The notes: a model not told the origin generated them from the sequence alone. 64,000 nucleotides of DNA from Rhodospirillaceae bacterium (GCA_008012315.1 SSEL01000007.1:1-64000), one strand, 5' to 3'; shown: positions 8,558 to 17,246, numbered from the stretch's first letter. Translations and numbers: made by a program.

Positions 8558-9135
8558 TGCTGCACCTGGATGGTCTCGACGTCGATGTCATAGCCCCAGG
8601 CGAGATTGCGATACTGCAAGCCGCCGGTCCAGGGCTGCGCGCTGCCGGAGCGGTAATCGGCATGGAGAATCTCCTTGCCGTCCGCCGTGACCGACCGGCT
8701 CTTCTCATCGACGGTGAGGGTGGCACCGGCAGCGGCCAGGGTCTTGCGCATGAGGGTTTCGGGCCAATAGAGCACGGCGATATCGGCCAGCATGGCGCCG
8801 GGCTGGAATTCCTTGGGCAAGTGCGGCGAGGATTCCACGGTGACGGAGCTGTCACGCCAGGTCACGGTCATGATGCGCTGGCCCATGCCGTCGACGCCGA
8901 CCAGCAGAACCCGTTCCGGCGTGATGCTGAGATGGGCCTCAAAGGCATAGGTCTTGCCGTCGTGATGGGCCGTCAGCATCTGAACCGCTTCGATGCTCCG
9001 TCCCATCTCAGCGGGCCGGGGCAGGTCCAACCGCAAATGGGGCGCCAGGAAGGCCGAGGTGTCGTCCCGAGAGGCGGTCGTGCTGCACCCGCCCAGGATA
9101 ACGACCAGAGCCAGCCAAGTTTTCAGTAACCTCAT
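8554..9135 (-). CDS. apeN: DUF3261 lipoprotein (ApeN)
   Basis: A 193-residue lipoprotein with signal MRLLKTWLALVVILGGCSTT (lipobox ILGGC). The mature domain matches the DUF3261 lipoprotein of APE clusters, with KTYAFEAHLSITPERVLLVGVDGMGQRIMTV in the middle. It probably sits in the outer membrane and helps deliver or anchor the aryl polyene lipid together with the LolA-like ApeL and the MMPL exporter ApeM. It starts after GAAGGACG. The ATG overlaps the stop of a 24-codon mini-frame in the unusual 136-bp apeM-apeN gap. Confidence 0.82.
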   Translation of the reverse strand: MRLLKTWLALVVILGGCSTTASRDDTSAFLAPHLRLDLPRPAEMGRSIEAVQMLTAHHDGKTYAFEAHLSITPERVLLVGVDGMGQRIMTVTWRDSSVTVESSPHLPKEFQPGAMLADIAVLYWPETLMRKTLAAAGATLTVDEKSRSVTADGKEILHADYRSGSAQPWTGGLQYRNLAWGYDIDVETIQVQQ

Positions 9136-9171
9136 CGTCCTTCAGTCTTTCCACCCGATCGCCTGCCCGGC

Positions 9172-9216
9172 GACATAATCTCCAGGGACATCGTCTCCAG
9201 GGACATAATCCGGGCC
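9172..9216 (-). repeat. three 15-bp tandem units in the apeM-apeN gap
   Basis: Three consecutive 15-bp units (plus-strand GACATAATCTCCAGG, GACATCGTCTCCAGG, GACATAATCCGGGCC). On the minus strand they sit in a 24-codon frame (9206 to 9132) reading MSLET, MSLEI, MSPGR, whose TGA overlaps the apeN ATG. This is the only sizeable gap in the apeC-apeR block. A coupled leader peptide or a remnant of an older apeN N-terminus are both possible. Confidence 0.65.
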
Positions 9217-9271
9217 GGGCCCCCCTCCGCGTCATGAATGGCAGAATACGGGGATTTCGTCTTGCCTTTTC

Positions 9272-11611
9272 TCACACCGGATTGCGACCATTTCCTGTTC
9301 CCGTCAGCCCCCGGCGGGGCTTGGCGTTTCCCGCAAGCGGGGCCAGCAGGAAAGCAAAGATCAGGCCGACCAGCATCGTCAGGCCAAAGGCATGAACGGC
9401 AGCCACCTGACTGAAAGCCAGAACGCCGAATGACAGCAATGTTGTCAAGGTAGCCAGCCAGACTCCCAACATTGTGACCGACTGCCGGTTCCGGCTGCTT
9501 TCGGCGCAAAAGACGGCGAAATCGACACCGATGGATTGGACCAGGATCAGGGCCATGGCGTGGAAAAAGGTAAAGCCTTCCCCCGCCAGGCCGACCGCCG
9601 CCGCCGCCAAGGTGATGGCCGTCACTGACGGCGCCTTGACCAGAATGCTGCCCAGCCATCCGTAGCGCCAGATCAGCACCGGCATCATCAGCAGCACGGC
9701 GATGACGATCAGCCATACCGCCCGGTAGCGATACTTGCTCAGCAAGGTCGTGTAATCGCCGGTCGGATCGATCACGCGGACGCCATCCAAGTCTTGAGTC
9801 GCGGCCCGCAAGGCTGCCGTGTCGCGCAATCCGTCCAGCATGACCACATGGATGCCGGGTTGCAGCACCAGACTGCTCAGGAAGGGGACGGTGTCCTCGG
9901 CCCTGGCCTTGTCGAGCGTCAGCACCGCGTCGTCATCCTCGGCGGCTTTCGGTGCCGGCAGGCCGAGTTGCTGAACCTGCTGCGCGAGATAAGGCTGGTT
10001 CAGCCTGGTCTCGATCAGCTGCCGGTTCTCGCGTTGCCGGGCGGCGGACGGAACGAAGGCGGCGGGCGATTGATAGCCATCGAGCACGCTTTTGCCCCGC
10101 AATCGATCGAGGATGGGGGCGAGCTGCTCTTCCCGCTGCAGGGCCGTTTCATCATCCGCCGCATGCACCAGCAGGAATTGGGTCGAGGTCGTGCTGCCGA
10201 TCAGCCGCTGGATCTCCGCCTGCTGCGCCAGCAAATCCGGCGACAGGGATTGCAGCTTGCGGACATCGTCATCGGCGTGAATCCGCAACAGGCCGATGAC
10301 GGCGGCGATGCATAGACAGGCGCCCAGGATCCATCGGACGAGGCGTCGTTCCGGCTGCTCCCAGAACCGCCAGAGCAGGCCGGCGGCGCGCAGCATGCCG
10401 GCGCCGTGACGCGCCGGCGGCAGACGATCGATCAGCGGAAACCACAGCAGGACCGTGACGAAAGAAGCCGACAGGCCGATCAGGGAGAAAATCGCGATCT
10501 GCCGCAAGCCGGGGAACGGCGCCAGAATGAGGATGGCATAGCCAAGCAAGGTGGTGACATAGCCGAGCGTGATACCGGGAAGAACGCTGCGCAGACGCTG
10601 TTCGGGCGTGCAGCAATCCGGATCGAACAGGCTGCTGTAATAATACATGCCGTAATCGACGGCGATGCCGATCAGGCTGACCCCGAAGAGCAGCACCGCC
10701 ACATGCAGATGATCGAACAGCAGGAGGCTGACGGATAAGGCCGTGCCGGCACCAATGCCGATCACCAGCAGGTTCTGCCACAACGGCGCGATCCGGCGGA
10801 AGGTGAGCAGCAGCAGCAGGATCGAGCCGATGGTGGAAACCAGGCCGAGGGTGGAGGTTTCCTCCATCGCCACCTGGGAGCCGGCTGCTGCAAAAAAGAC
10901 GGCGCCCAGCCGCTTGACCTGCAAATCGGCATGCTGTTGCCGCTGTGCCACGATCGCCTTATCCAGCGGGCCGATCAGGCGTTGTTGCACATCGAGCGCG
11001 AAAGGTTCCGCGGTCAAGGTGCCGGTCAGCAGAATCCAGGTAACGCCCTTTTCGCTGGTCGTCAGCATGCCGTCATCGAACGTCAGCCGCGACATCGGCA
11101 CCGGCAACTGGGTCAGGAAGGATTGCAGCAGCAGGAAGGGATCCTGCGCGATCAGCCGGGCATCGGTCAGGCCGACGAAGCCATAGATCTGCGACAGGGC
11201 ATTGGTGGCGACCTCTTCACCCTGGCCGGCCAGCAGGAGGGACCGGTCGCGCGGCGACAGCAAGCTGTGGCGATAGGGAAAATAGAGCGCGCCCAATTTC
11301 TTCAGCCGGTCGCCGGACAGCGAATCGGCATCGAGCTTGACGAGGCCGGCGGCTGCCAGCGCCCGGCCAAGATCGGCAGCGGCATTGCGGGCCGTTTCAC
11401 GGTCCGGGTCGCCGATCAGCAGAACGATGCGACGGGAAACCGCATCGGTGACGGCCCGGTTGGCTTTCTCCAACAGAGGCGTTTCCGGCTCGCGCGGCAG
11501 CAAGGCCAGGATATCGGTGCTGAACTGCAAGCCGCCGTGGTATTTCCAGGCGAGATGGCCGGCGAGCGCAAGCAGCAGGGCCAGCCAGATCAGCGCAAGG
11601 ATGCGCCTCAT
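9272..11611 (-). CDS. apeM: MMPL/RND-family exporter (ApeM)
   Basis: A 779-residue inner-membrane transporter with an N-terminal transmembrane helix, two large periplasmic loops and two blocks of about five membrane helices (residues about 250-410 and 620-760), the MMPL/RND layout. The helix motif VSLIGIAVDYGMYYYS in the first block and IGVDFAVFCAESSRN in the second carry the usual acidic proton-relay residues. It is the presumed exporter of the finished aryl polyene or its lipid conjugate from the inner membrane. Its ATG overlaps the apeL stop. Confidence 0.88.
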   Translation of the reverse strand: MRRILALIWLALLLALAGHLAWKYHGGLQFSTDILALLPREPETPLLEKANRAVTDAVSRRIVLLIGDPDRETARNAAADLGRALAAAGLVKLDADSLSGDRLKKLGALYFPYRHSLLSPRDRSLLLAGQGEEVATNALSQIYGFVGLTDARLIAQDPFLLLQSFLTQLPVPMSRLTFDDGMLTTSEKGVTWILLTGTLTAEPFALDVQQRLIGPLDKAIVAQRQQHADLQVKRLGAVFFAAAGSQVAMEETSTLGLVSTIGSILLLLLTFRRIAPLWQNLLVIGIGAGTALSVSLLLFDHLHVAVLLFGVSLIGIAVDYGMYYYSSLFDPDCCTPEQRLRSVLPGITLGYVTTLLGYAILILAPFPGLRQIAIFSLIGLSASFVTVLLWFPLIDRLPPARHGAGMLRAAGLLWRFWEQPERRLVRWILGACLCIAAVIGLLRIHADDDVRKLQSLSPDLLAQQAEIQRLIGSTTSTQFLLVHAADDETALQREEQLAPILDRLRGKSVLDGYQSPAAFVPSAARQRENRQLIETRLNQPYLAQQVQQLGLPAPKAAEDDDAVLTLDKARAEDTVPFLSSLVLQPGIHVVMLDGLRDTAALRAATQDLDGVRVIDPTGDYTTLLSKYRYRAVWLIVIAVLLMMPVLIWRYGWLGSILVKAPSVTAITLAAAAVGLAGEGFTFFHAMALILVQSIGVDFAVFCAESSRNRQSVTMLGVWLATLTTLLSFGVLAFSQVAAVHAFGLTMLVGLIFAFLLAPLAGNAKPRRGLTGTGNGRNPV

Positions 11612-12312
11612 TTTTTGGCAACGCCCTCGAACAGTTTCGTTTCCGTGTCGGATAGCGGGCCGCTGCCGACGGTCTGGTCATGGAACTGCAAATGATCGCG
11701 GTCGCCGCTTGGCCGATGCATGTCGACATCGTTGACATAGCGGCCGCCCTGAATGCGCATCTCGGCAATCGGCATATTGGCGTCGCCGGTGGATTTCGGC
11801 CGAAGTTGCAAGGTCCAATCATCCGACGTGCCGGCGGTTTCGACCGAGAACTGCGTCTTCATGGCGTTCCAGTCGCCGGTCATGGTGCCGCTCAGCATGT
11901 CGTAGAGCCGGGTCAGAAAGGGCACACGCGAGGCCGGCAGGCGCAGTGTTTCATTGCCGCGCGCTTCCTGGACCAGACCATCCGGCGTGATCACGGTGGT
12001 CGTCGGATAAGGTTTCTCGACTGTCCAGATAAGTCCCTTGCCCTGAGCGACGACGAAGGTTCCCTCGCTTTTCAGCGACGCCTGGAAGCCTTGCAGGGAA
12101 CGTTCCTGGGTGAAATGGCCGCGCAAGATCTCGCCCGGCTTCAGCGGCTCGCCGATCTGCGGATCGGCGGCCCGAGCATCCGAATTGGGAAGGATGGCGA
12201 GAGACAGGCAGGAGAACAGCACCGCGGCAATGGGGGCGGCAATTTTCCGGGCAGCGATTCTCCGGGCAGCGATTCTCCGGGCATCGATTTTCGGGGCGGT
12301 GATTTTCCTCAC
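11608..12312 (-). CDS. apeL: LolA-like outer-membrane lipoprotein carrier (ApeL)
   Basis: A 234-residue periplasmic LolA-fold protein. The GTG at 12312 overlaps the apeK stop (GTGA), as at other junctions here; a longer frame upstream would run far into apeK. The signal peptide has an unusually long basic n-region (VRKITAPKIDARRIAARRIA then ARKIAAP) before the hydrophobic core AAVLFSCLSLAIL and cleavage near ARAAD. The n-region is built from five 15-bp repeats. The mature part (GHFTQERSLQGF, GLIWTVEKPYPTTTVITPDG) is typical. It probably carries the lipidated product across the periplasm between ApeM and ApeN. Confidence 0.85.
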   Translation of the reverse strand: MRKITAPKIDARRIAARRIAARKIAAPIAAVLFSCLSLAILPNSDARAADPQIGEPLKPGEILRGHFTQERSLQGFQASLKSEGTFVVAQGKGLIWTVEKPYPTTTVITPDGLVQEARGNETLRLPASRVPFLTRLYDMLSGTMTGDWNAMKTQFSVETAGTSDDWTLQLRPKSTGDANMPIAEMRIQGGRYVNDVDMHRPSGDRDHLQFHDQTVGSGPLSDTETKLFEGVAKK

Positions 12313-12315
12313 AGG
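12241..12315 (-). repeat. five degenerate 15-bp tandem repeats in the apeL signal peptide
   Basis: Plus-strand units are AATTTTCCGGGCAGC, GATTCTCCGGGCAGC, GATTCTCCGGGCATC, GATTTTCGGGGCGGT and a diverged GATTTTCCTCACAGG. The period is exactly five codons, so copy-number change would lengthen or shorten the signal peptide without a frameshift. It encodes the Arg/Ile/Ala-rich n-region of ApeL. Confidence 0.85.
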
Positions 12316-12716
12316 AAGCTCCGAATCTTGTCGATCAGGATGGCGGGCGATTCGAGGCATAGCTCCCCGCTGGCTGCGTCGACGGCAACCTGCGTGGTCT
12401 GCGCCTTGGTGAGCACCTCGCCGGTTGTCTTGTCGCGGCAGCGATAGCTGACCTTCAATCTGTTTTCGTATTCGACCAGCGTCGCGGAAACCAGGATGAC
12501 CTGGGCGTAGCGGATCGGCCGGACATATTTGAGCTGCATATCGACGATCGGCCAGAGGAAGCCGGATTCATGCATCTGCGGATAGTTGTAGCCGATCTTG
12601 TCCAGGAGGGCGCAGCGCGCCTGTTCCAGAAATTTCGCGTAATTGCCATGCCAGACGACCTGCATGGGGTCGAGGTCATAGAATTGCGCCACGATTTCAA
12701 TTTCAGCCGAGATCAT
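12309..12716 (-). CDS. apeK: acyl-CoA/ACP thioesterase, 4HBT hotdog family (ApeK)
   Basis: A 135-residue thioesterase of the 4-hydroxybenzoyl-CoA thioesterase type. The signature YDLDPMQVVWHGNYAKFLEQAR near residues 13-34 contains the catalytic Asp (D16) and the HGNY motif of YbgC-like enzymes. It would hydrolyse or edit aryl-polyenyl thioesters, or release chains before transfer to the glycolipid. It begins three bases after the apeJ stop, and its stop overlaps the apeL GTG. Confidence 0.87.
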   Translation of the reverse strand: MISAEIEIVAQFYDLDPMQVVWHGNYAKFLEQARCALLDKIGYNYPQMHESGFLWPIVDMQLKYVRPIRYAQVILVSATLVEYENRLKVSYRCRDKTTGEVLTKAQTTQVAVDAASGELCLESPAILIDKIRSFL

Positions 12717-12719
12717 TTT

Positions 12720-14423
12720 CTAATCCGCATCATGAGACGGCGCCCAAAAGTCAAAAAAGTTGTACCATTGGTAGGGATCGCGCAACGCATATTCCTCCAG
12801 CCGCATCGCAAATCTTTGTGCATGGGCCTGCAAGACTTCCTCCCGGTTGCGGCGCGGGAGATCGATGCGGTCGGCGAATTTCTCGAAATACAGCCTGTAC
12901 CGATCACCTTCCCGCAGGCAGAACAGGGTATAGACGGGACAGTCCAGTAAGGCGGCGAGCAGATAAGGCCCGATCGACAAGGGCGCCGGCTCGCCTAGGA
13001 ATGACGTGGTGACGACGCGGTTACGGCTGATGACCGGCGTGCGGTCGCCGGCGATCACCACCCAGGTGCCGCGATCCACGCGTTCTTTCAGGCTGACGGC
13101 GATCTCCGGGCCAAGCTCCGTCACCTGGATCGTGTTGACCGCCGCGGCGGCGCGGAACTCCTGCAAGACCTTGTTGTAGTTTGCCGCATGATGGGTATGA
13201 ACCAGGATCGCCAGACGGTCGCGCGTGGCATCGTCCAGCAAGGCGCGGGACAGATCGGCATTGCCGAGATGCGAGATGATGATCAGCGCGCCATAGGGAT
13301 CGGCGACCGCATCCTGCAAATCGTCGACCTTGCCCGGCTGGATCGTTTCCGGCGCCATCTGGCCGGTCCAGCCGATGAAGGTATCAAGGGCACGCCCGGC
13401 AAAGGACATGAAATGCCGATAGCCGTCCAGGAAGCCGGGCCGCTCCTGCGGGTTCTTGGCGCGAAAGGCGCGGATCAGGAATTGACGCGAGGCTTGCCGC
13501 TGTTCCCGGCCGGTCAGATAAAAATAAAGCACGATCGGCGCCAGCACGGCGCGGCAGCCGGTCCGGCCCAGCAGGCGATAGCAGGCGAAACAGAAGCGCA
13601 ATCCCCAGCCGGTGCCACGTTCGGCGAGCCAGGCCCAATGCGTCTGCGCGCCATCGGCCGGCAATCGGTCAGGGCGATGGCGCAGAACGCGCGGCAGGTT
13701 CGCCAGCATGTGAAAGACCAGGCGCGTATGCATCCAGGTGATGCGCAGATTGTCGCGCCAGAGATCGAAGTTCGAGGTGTTGTCCGGCGGATAGATGACG
13801 GAAACCGACAGATCGCTGATGGGCGTGCCGCGCAAGAACAAGCGCACCATGATCTCGGTATCGAAATCCATCCGGCGGCCGGGAACGCCCTCTTCGGCCA
13901 GAAGGGCGGCGACCGCTGCCAGCGGATAGACGCGGAAACCGCACATGCTGTCGCGTATCTGGAATGACAAGGTTTCGATCCAGACCCAGATATGCGTCAC
14001 CCATCTGCCGATAGCCCGGCCCAGCGGGACGGAACGGTCATAGACCGGGACGCCCGTCACCAAAGCATCGGGATGGCGCCTGGCGCGGTCCAGCAATTTC
14101 GGCAAAGCGGCGAGGTCGTGCTGGCCATCGGCATCGACCTGGAGGGCATGGGTATAGCCGCCGGCCAGGGCCATGTGAAAGGCCTGGATGACGGCACCGC
14201 CTTTTCCCTGGTTGACCGTGAAACGATGAACCGCGCCGCCACCGAGATCGGCTTGCGAAAATGCTGCCAGGGCGGAAGCGGCTGGTTCATCGCTGCCGTC
14301 ATCGATGATGAAAACGGCGAGATCGAGGGCTCGCAATGCTTCAACGATGGATGGCAGCGCGCGCCAGTGATTGCGGCTGGGAATGATGGCGCAGGGACGG
14401 AACAAGGCTGTCCGCCCGGTCAC
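12720..14423 (-). CDS. apeJ: glycosyltransferase 2 / acyltransferase fusion (ApeJ)
   Basis: A 567-residue two-domain protein. The GTG at 14423 overlaps the preceding stop (GTGA); the frame stays open upstream but is then antisense-like sequence. Residues about 8-240 form a GT-A glycosyltransferase (CAIIPSRNHW, FIIDDGSDEPA, QVDADGQHDL giving the DxD motif). Residues about 280-560 resemble the LpxL/HtrB lysophospholipid-acyltransferase family (LIIISHLGNADLSRAL with the H-x4-D-like motif; VVIAGDRTPV). The fusion is usual in APE clusters, where it is thought to build the lipid anchor carrying the aryl polyene. Confidence 0.86.
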   Translation of the reverse strand: MTGRTALFRPCAIIPSRNHWRALPSIVEALRALDLAVFIIDDGSDEPAASALAAFSQADLGGGAVHRFTVNQGKGGAVIQAFHMALAGGYTHALQVDADGQHDLAALPKLLDRARRHPDALVTGVPVYDRSVPLGRAIGRWVTHIWVWIETLSFQIRDSMCGFRVYPLAAVAALLAEEGVPGRRMDFDTEIMVRLFLRGTPISDLSVSVIYPPDNTSNFDLWRDNLRITWMHTRLVFHMLANLPRVLRHRPDRLPADGAQTHWAWLAERGTGWGLRFCFACYRLLGRTGCRAVLAPIVLYFYLTGREQRQASRQFLIRAFRAKNPQERPGFLDGYRHFMSFAGRALDTFIGWTGQMAPETIQPGKVDDLQDAVADPYGALIIISHLGNADLSRALLDDATRDRLAILVHTHHAANYNKVLQEFRAAAAVNTIQVTELGPEIAVSLKERVDRGTWVVIAGDRTPVISRNRVVTTSFLGEPAPLSIGPYLLAALLDCPVYTLFCLREGDRYRLYFEKFADRIDLPRRNREEVLQAHAQRFAMRLEEYALRDPYQWYNFFDFWAPSHDAD

Positions 14424-16159
14424 GGCGACAAGGTGAAATTGCCGGAGGTCAGCACGTCGTCCCGGTGCCGATAGGTGAAGTTCATCCGGTTCTGGCCGGC
14501 CAGGTGTTTGAGGGTCAGGGTGACCTCTTTGTTCGGCTGCGTAATGCGGCGGAACTTGACCTGCAAGGAGCGGGCAACGCCGTCGCCGAGATGGAGATAC
14601 TGCGCGGTGTATTGCGCGGCCCAATCGACCAGCGCCACGCCCGGCACGATCGGTAAATCGGGAAAGTGCCCGTCGAGCTGTAGCAAGTCGGGCGGAATGA
14701 AAAGATCGATTTCGATACCGTTTTCGATGGGCCGCTGACCGCGCAGCTCCGGATATTGCGGCCGTTCCAATGTGATGGTCACATTTTCCTCGTTGAACAA
14801 TGCCAAGACCTCCGCTGCGCGCCGTTTGCCCAGTGGCGCACCGGGGAGCACATCGACGAAGCGCCAATGCTTCGGCTGGCAAGCAGGATCCAACCGCCCG
14901 CCAAGGTGATGACGCAACAAGCGGCCGCAACGGAAATCGCCGATCTCCTGCAACTGCGTCCTTCCCGACTCGCTCAACACGATGGCAGCAACCAGGCGCG
15001 GACGGTCGCCCGGCATGATAACCACGGCTGCTTCCTTTACCAAGTCGAGCCCCAGCAGGGCAGCTTCGATCTCCGGAAGGCTAATCCGCTTGCCTTCGAT
15101 TTTTACAACATCGTCCACCCGGCCCCGGTTACGGAAGGAGCCGTCCGCCCCCAGTGTGATGAGATCGGCGCTGTCGAATATCTCGTCGCCGGCAATGAAG
15201 GGAGAATGGACCTGCATGCGGCCGTCTGCTTGCTGCCGAATGGTGATGCCGGGCAGCGGATGCCAGGCCGGATCTGCATCCCGCTCCGGATTTGCATCCC
15301 GCCAGTGACGATAGGCGATGGCCCCAGTTTCCGTGCTGCCAAAAATTTCCGTCGGCGGCACGGATAGAATATCCGTCGTTTCACGAGCGGCGCTTGCCGG
15401 TAAAGGCGATCCGGCGGAGAGGATCAAGGCCGGGCGGTTACGCTCATTCTGCACCGGCAGGCCTGAGAGACGCGTGAGATGGGCCGGGCTGGTCACCAGG
15501 ATGGCGCCCTGCAGATCCTCGGCCAGGACGGTTTCCCAGAAATCGTGGCTCTGGCCATGGAACGGGCGCCCGGTCAGAAGCGGCCAGACCAGCCGGAAGG
15601 TCAGGCCATACATATGTGCCGGCGAAACCGTGGCATGCACCCAGTTCGAAACCGGCAGCTCCGGGCCGAACAGACTTTCGATCGCCTGGGCTTCGTTTTC
15701 GAGCAAGGCCAGCGTCTTCGCCACGCATTTCGCCGCACCCGTCGTGCCGGAGGTGAAGAGATCGAGGCAGCAGCTTTCCGGCGTCAGGGCCGGCAGGGCG
15801 GCTGCCTGTTCCGCATGATGCCGCAACTGGACCAGGGGCAGGTCCGGCGCCATCACCTGGTCGCTGACGATATGATCCCAGCTTTCGCGGATCCGCATCA
15901 GCGAGTCCGGCAGGACATTCTGCGGCATCAGCGCCGTTGCGCCAGCATGGAAGAGGGACAACAAGCCGACGGCGGTCCAATAGGCATCGGTGCAGGCGAG
16001 CAAACCCCGGCGGCAGCCGATGCGCTGCAAGGCGGCGGCATTGGCGGCGACATCGCGATGGAACTGCGCGAGATCGATGCGCTCGCCGCCTGTCGTTGCG
16101 ACGATCGCGGCCGGTGCCTTGCCGTCAACGAATAATCGGGCGATGGAACCGGTGGTCAT
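14420..16159 (-). CDS. apeH: AMP ligase fused to hydroxyacyl-ACP dehydratase (ApeH-ApeI)
   Basis: A 579-residue fusion. ATG 16159 (MTTGSIARLFVDG) overlaps the apeG stop (ATGA); the open frame further upstream is antisense to apeG. Residues about 1-450 are an ANL acyl-adenylating enzyme: LFTSGTTGAAKCVAKTL (P-loop), IFGSTETGAIAYR, and GRVDDVVKIEGKRISL. Residues about 465-579 are a hotdog dehydratase (IDLFIPPDLLQLDGHFPDLP and VPGVALVDWAAQYT), the ApeI type. Characterised ApeH loads 4-hydroxybenzoate onto an ACP as starter unit. ApeH and ApeI are separate proteins in the E. coli-type cluster, so the fusion puts starter loading and dehydration on one chain. Confidence 0.85.
   Translation of the reverse strand: MTTGSIARLFVDGKAPAAIVATTGGERIDLAQFHRDVAANAAALQRIGCRRGLLACTDAYWTAVGLLSLFHAGATALMPQNVLPDSLMRIRESWDHIVSDQVMAPDLPLVQLRHHAEQAAALPALTPESCCLDLFTSGTTGAAKCVAKTLALLENEAQAIESLFGPELPVSNWVHATVSPAHMYGLTFRLVWPLLTGRPFHGQSHDFWETVLAEDLQGAILVTSPAHLTRLSGLPVQNERNRPALILSAGSPLPASAARETTDILSVPPTEIFGSTETGAIAYRHWRDANPERDADPAWHPLPGITIRQQADGRMQVHSPFIAGDEIFDSADLITLGADGSFRNRGRVDDVVKIEGKRISLPEIEAALLGLDLVKEAAVVIMPGDRPRLVAAIVLSESGRTQLQEIGDFRCGRLLRHHLGGRLDPACQPKHWRFVDVLPGAPLGKRRAAEVLALFNEENVTITLERPQYPELRGQRPIENGIEIDLFIPPDLLQLDGHFPDLPIVPGVALVDWAAQYTAQYLHLGDGVARSLQVKFRRITQPNKEVTLTLKHLAGQNRMNFTYRHRDDVLTSGNFTLSP
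15268..15303 (-). repeat. two 18-bp tandem units within the ApeH domain
   Basis: CCGGATCTGCATCCCGCT is followed directly by CCGGATTTGCATCCCGCC. Encoded on the minus strand it gives the duplicated hexapeptide in DANPERDADPAW, a loop after the adenylation motif IFGSTETG. The period is a multiple of three, so the frame is kept. Confidence 0.7.
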
Positions 16160-16755
16160 GACCGTGTCCGGTGCCATTTGAGCAGATGGCGAAAGGCGAT
16201 CTCGCCGGCGAACAAGCCGCCGGTGATGAGATAGGAGATGAGGCCGGTCCAAAGCGTCCAGGCAGCGAGGCTGCCCCAGATAGCCAGGGCGATTGCGACC
16301 GCCGCATTGACGACCAGCCAGACGAACCAGATCACCGTCACCTTGCGGCAATAGAGCCGGCCGCCGGGCGAGAGGTCGCCATCGGTGAGGACGGCGATGC
16401 GCTCGATCAGGCTCGGCGGGCAATAGAGCGACCAGCCGAAAACGCTGGCGGCGGCAAGGCTCATCAGGGCCGGATAAGCGGAGACGGCAAAGGCCGAATC
16501 CAGGGTCGAGGCGATCAGCAGCGAAAGCCCGGCGATCAGCAGCGGCGCCCGCCAGAACCGGGCGATCTCGGATGTCGCCGCGATCAGCCGCAGGGCCAGC
16601 AGGATCAGCGCCGCTGCGATGAACTCATGGGGGGAAACGAAATCCCGGCTGAAATACACGGCGAAAGGATAGGCGATGCCGAGCACCGCCAGGGCAATGA
16701 TCAAAGCCGTTCCGGATTTACTCCGCCAAGATGGCTTGGACACGGTCGAGAACAT
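16156..16755 (-). CDS. apeG: COG4648-type membrane protein (ApeG)
   Basis: A predicted 199-residue inner-membrane protein with five or six helices, matching the hydrophobic protein encoded between the ACPs and the AMP ligase in APE clusters (often wrongly named 'DNA gyrase subunit B'). Its molecular role is not established; export or membrane anchoring of the pathway is possible. The listed start lies 38 bp inside apeF out of frame; GTG 16743 is an alternative. The stop overlaps the ATG of the ligase gene (ATGA). Confidence 0.8.
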   Translation of the reverse strand: MFSTVSKPSWRSKSGTALIIALAVLGIAYPFAVYFSRDFVSPHEFIAAALILLALRLIAATSEIARFWRAPLLIAGLSLLIASTLDSAFAVSAYPALMSLAAASVFGWSLYCPPSLIERIAVLTDGDLSPGGRLYCRKVTVIWFVWLVVNAAVAIALAIWGSLAAWTLWTGLISYLITGGLFAGEIAFRHLLKWHRTRS

Positions 16756-16966
16756 CGCTCACCCGGCGAACCGTCTTGAATTCTTCCGCCTTGAATTTGC
16801 GCTGGGTCAATTCCTGCAGCTTTACGATCAGATCGACGGCATCGATGCTGTCGAGATCGAGATCCTCGTAAAGCAGGGCCTCGGGGGTGATCTTTTCCGC
16901 CGGCACCTCGAACATCTCTTCCAGATAGCCGCGCAGGGCCTGGTAAATTTCGTCACGGGATAACAT
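16718..16966 (-). CDS. apeF: acyl carrier protein (ApeF)
   Basis: An 82-residue acidic ACP. Ser in DLDLDSIDAVDLIVK is the 4'-phosphopantetheine attachment site, presumably charged by the divergent transferase ApeB. It is one of two adjacent ACPs. In the characterised system one carries the aryl starter and growing chain and the other has a separate load. It starts 4 bp after the apeE stop. Confidence 0.9.
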   Translation of the reverse strand: MLSRDEIYQALRGYLEEMFEVPAEKITPEALLYEDLDLDSIDAVDLIVKLQELTQRKFKAEEFKTVRRVSDVLDRVQAILAE

Positions 16967-16970
16967 CGTC

Positions 16971-17246
16971 TCAATCCTTGCGCTGCGCCTGAATGAATTT
17001 TGCCAAGCTGTGGATGGTGGCGAAATGCGCCTTCACCTCATCTGTGATGGTCTCGATCTTCGTACCATAGGTTTTACGAATGGCAACGCCGAGTTCAAGC
17101 GCGTCGATGGAATCGAGGCCCAGTCCCGTATTGAACAACGGCTCGTTGCTGTCGATATCGCCGGGCTCGATGCCTTCGAGCTTCAGCGTCCTGACGACCA
17201 GTTCCTTCAGGTCGCGTTCCAAATCATTGAGTTGCAAGTTGTTCAC
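16971..17246 (-). CDS. apeE: acyl carrier protein (ApeE)
   Basis: A 91-residue ACP with phosphopantetheine Ser in LGLDSIDALELGVAI. The GTG at 17246 is chosen because GAAGG lies 8 bases before it and it gives a normal ACP length (VNNLQLNDLERDLKELVV). A longer frame from 17336 adds 30 residues that are antisense-like within apeD. The start overlaps the 3' end of apeD by 23 bp. ApeE is the ACP expected to accept the aryl starter from the AMP ligase. Confidence 0.88.
   Translation of the reverse strand: MNNLQLNDLERDLKELVVRTLKLEGIEPGDIDSNEPLFNTGLGLDSIDALELGVAIRKTYGTKIETITDEVKAHFATIHSLAKFIQAQRKD

Noticed and set aside
12241..12315. CRISPR-like array
   Set aside because: Units are contiguous 15-bp tandem repeats within a coding region, with no spacers and no cas genes.
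16160..16423. Extended N-terminus for the AMP ligase (start 88 codons earlier)
   Set aside because: The added segment is antisense-like arginine/leucine-rich translation of apeG; ATG 16159 overlaps the apeG stop like other junctions in the operon.
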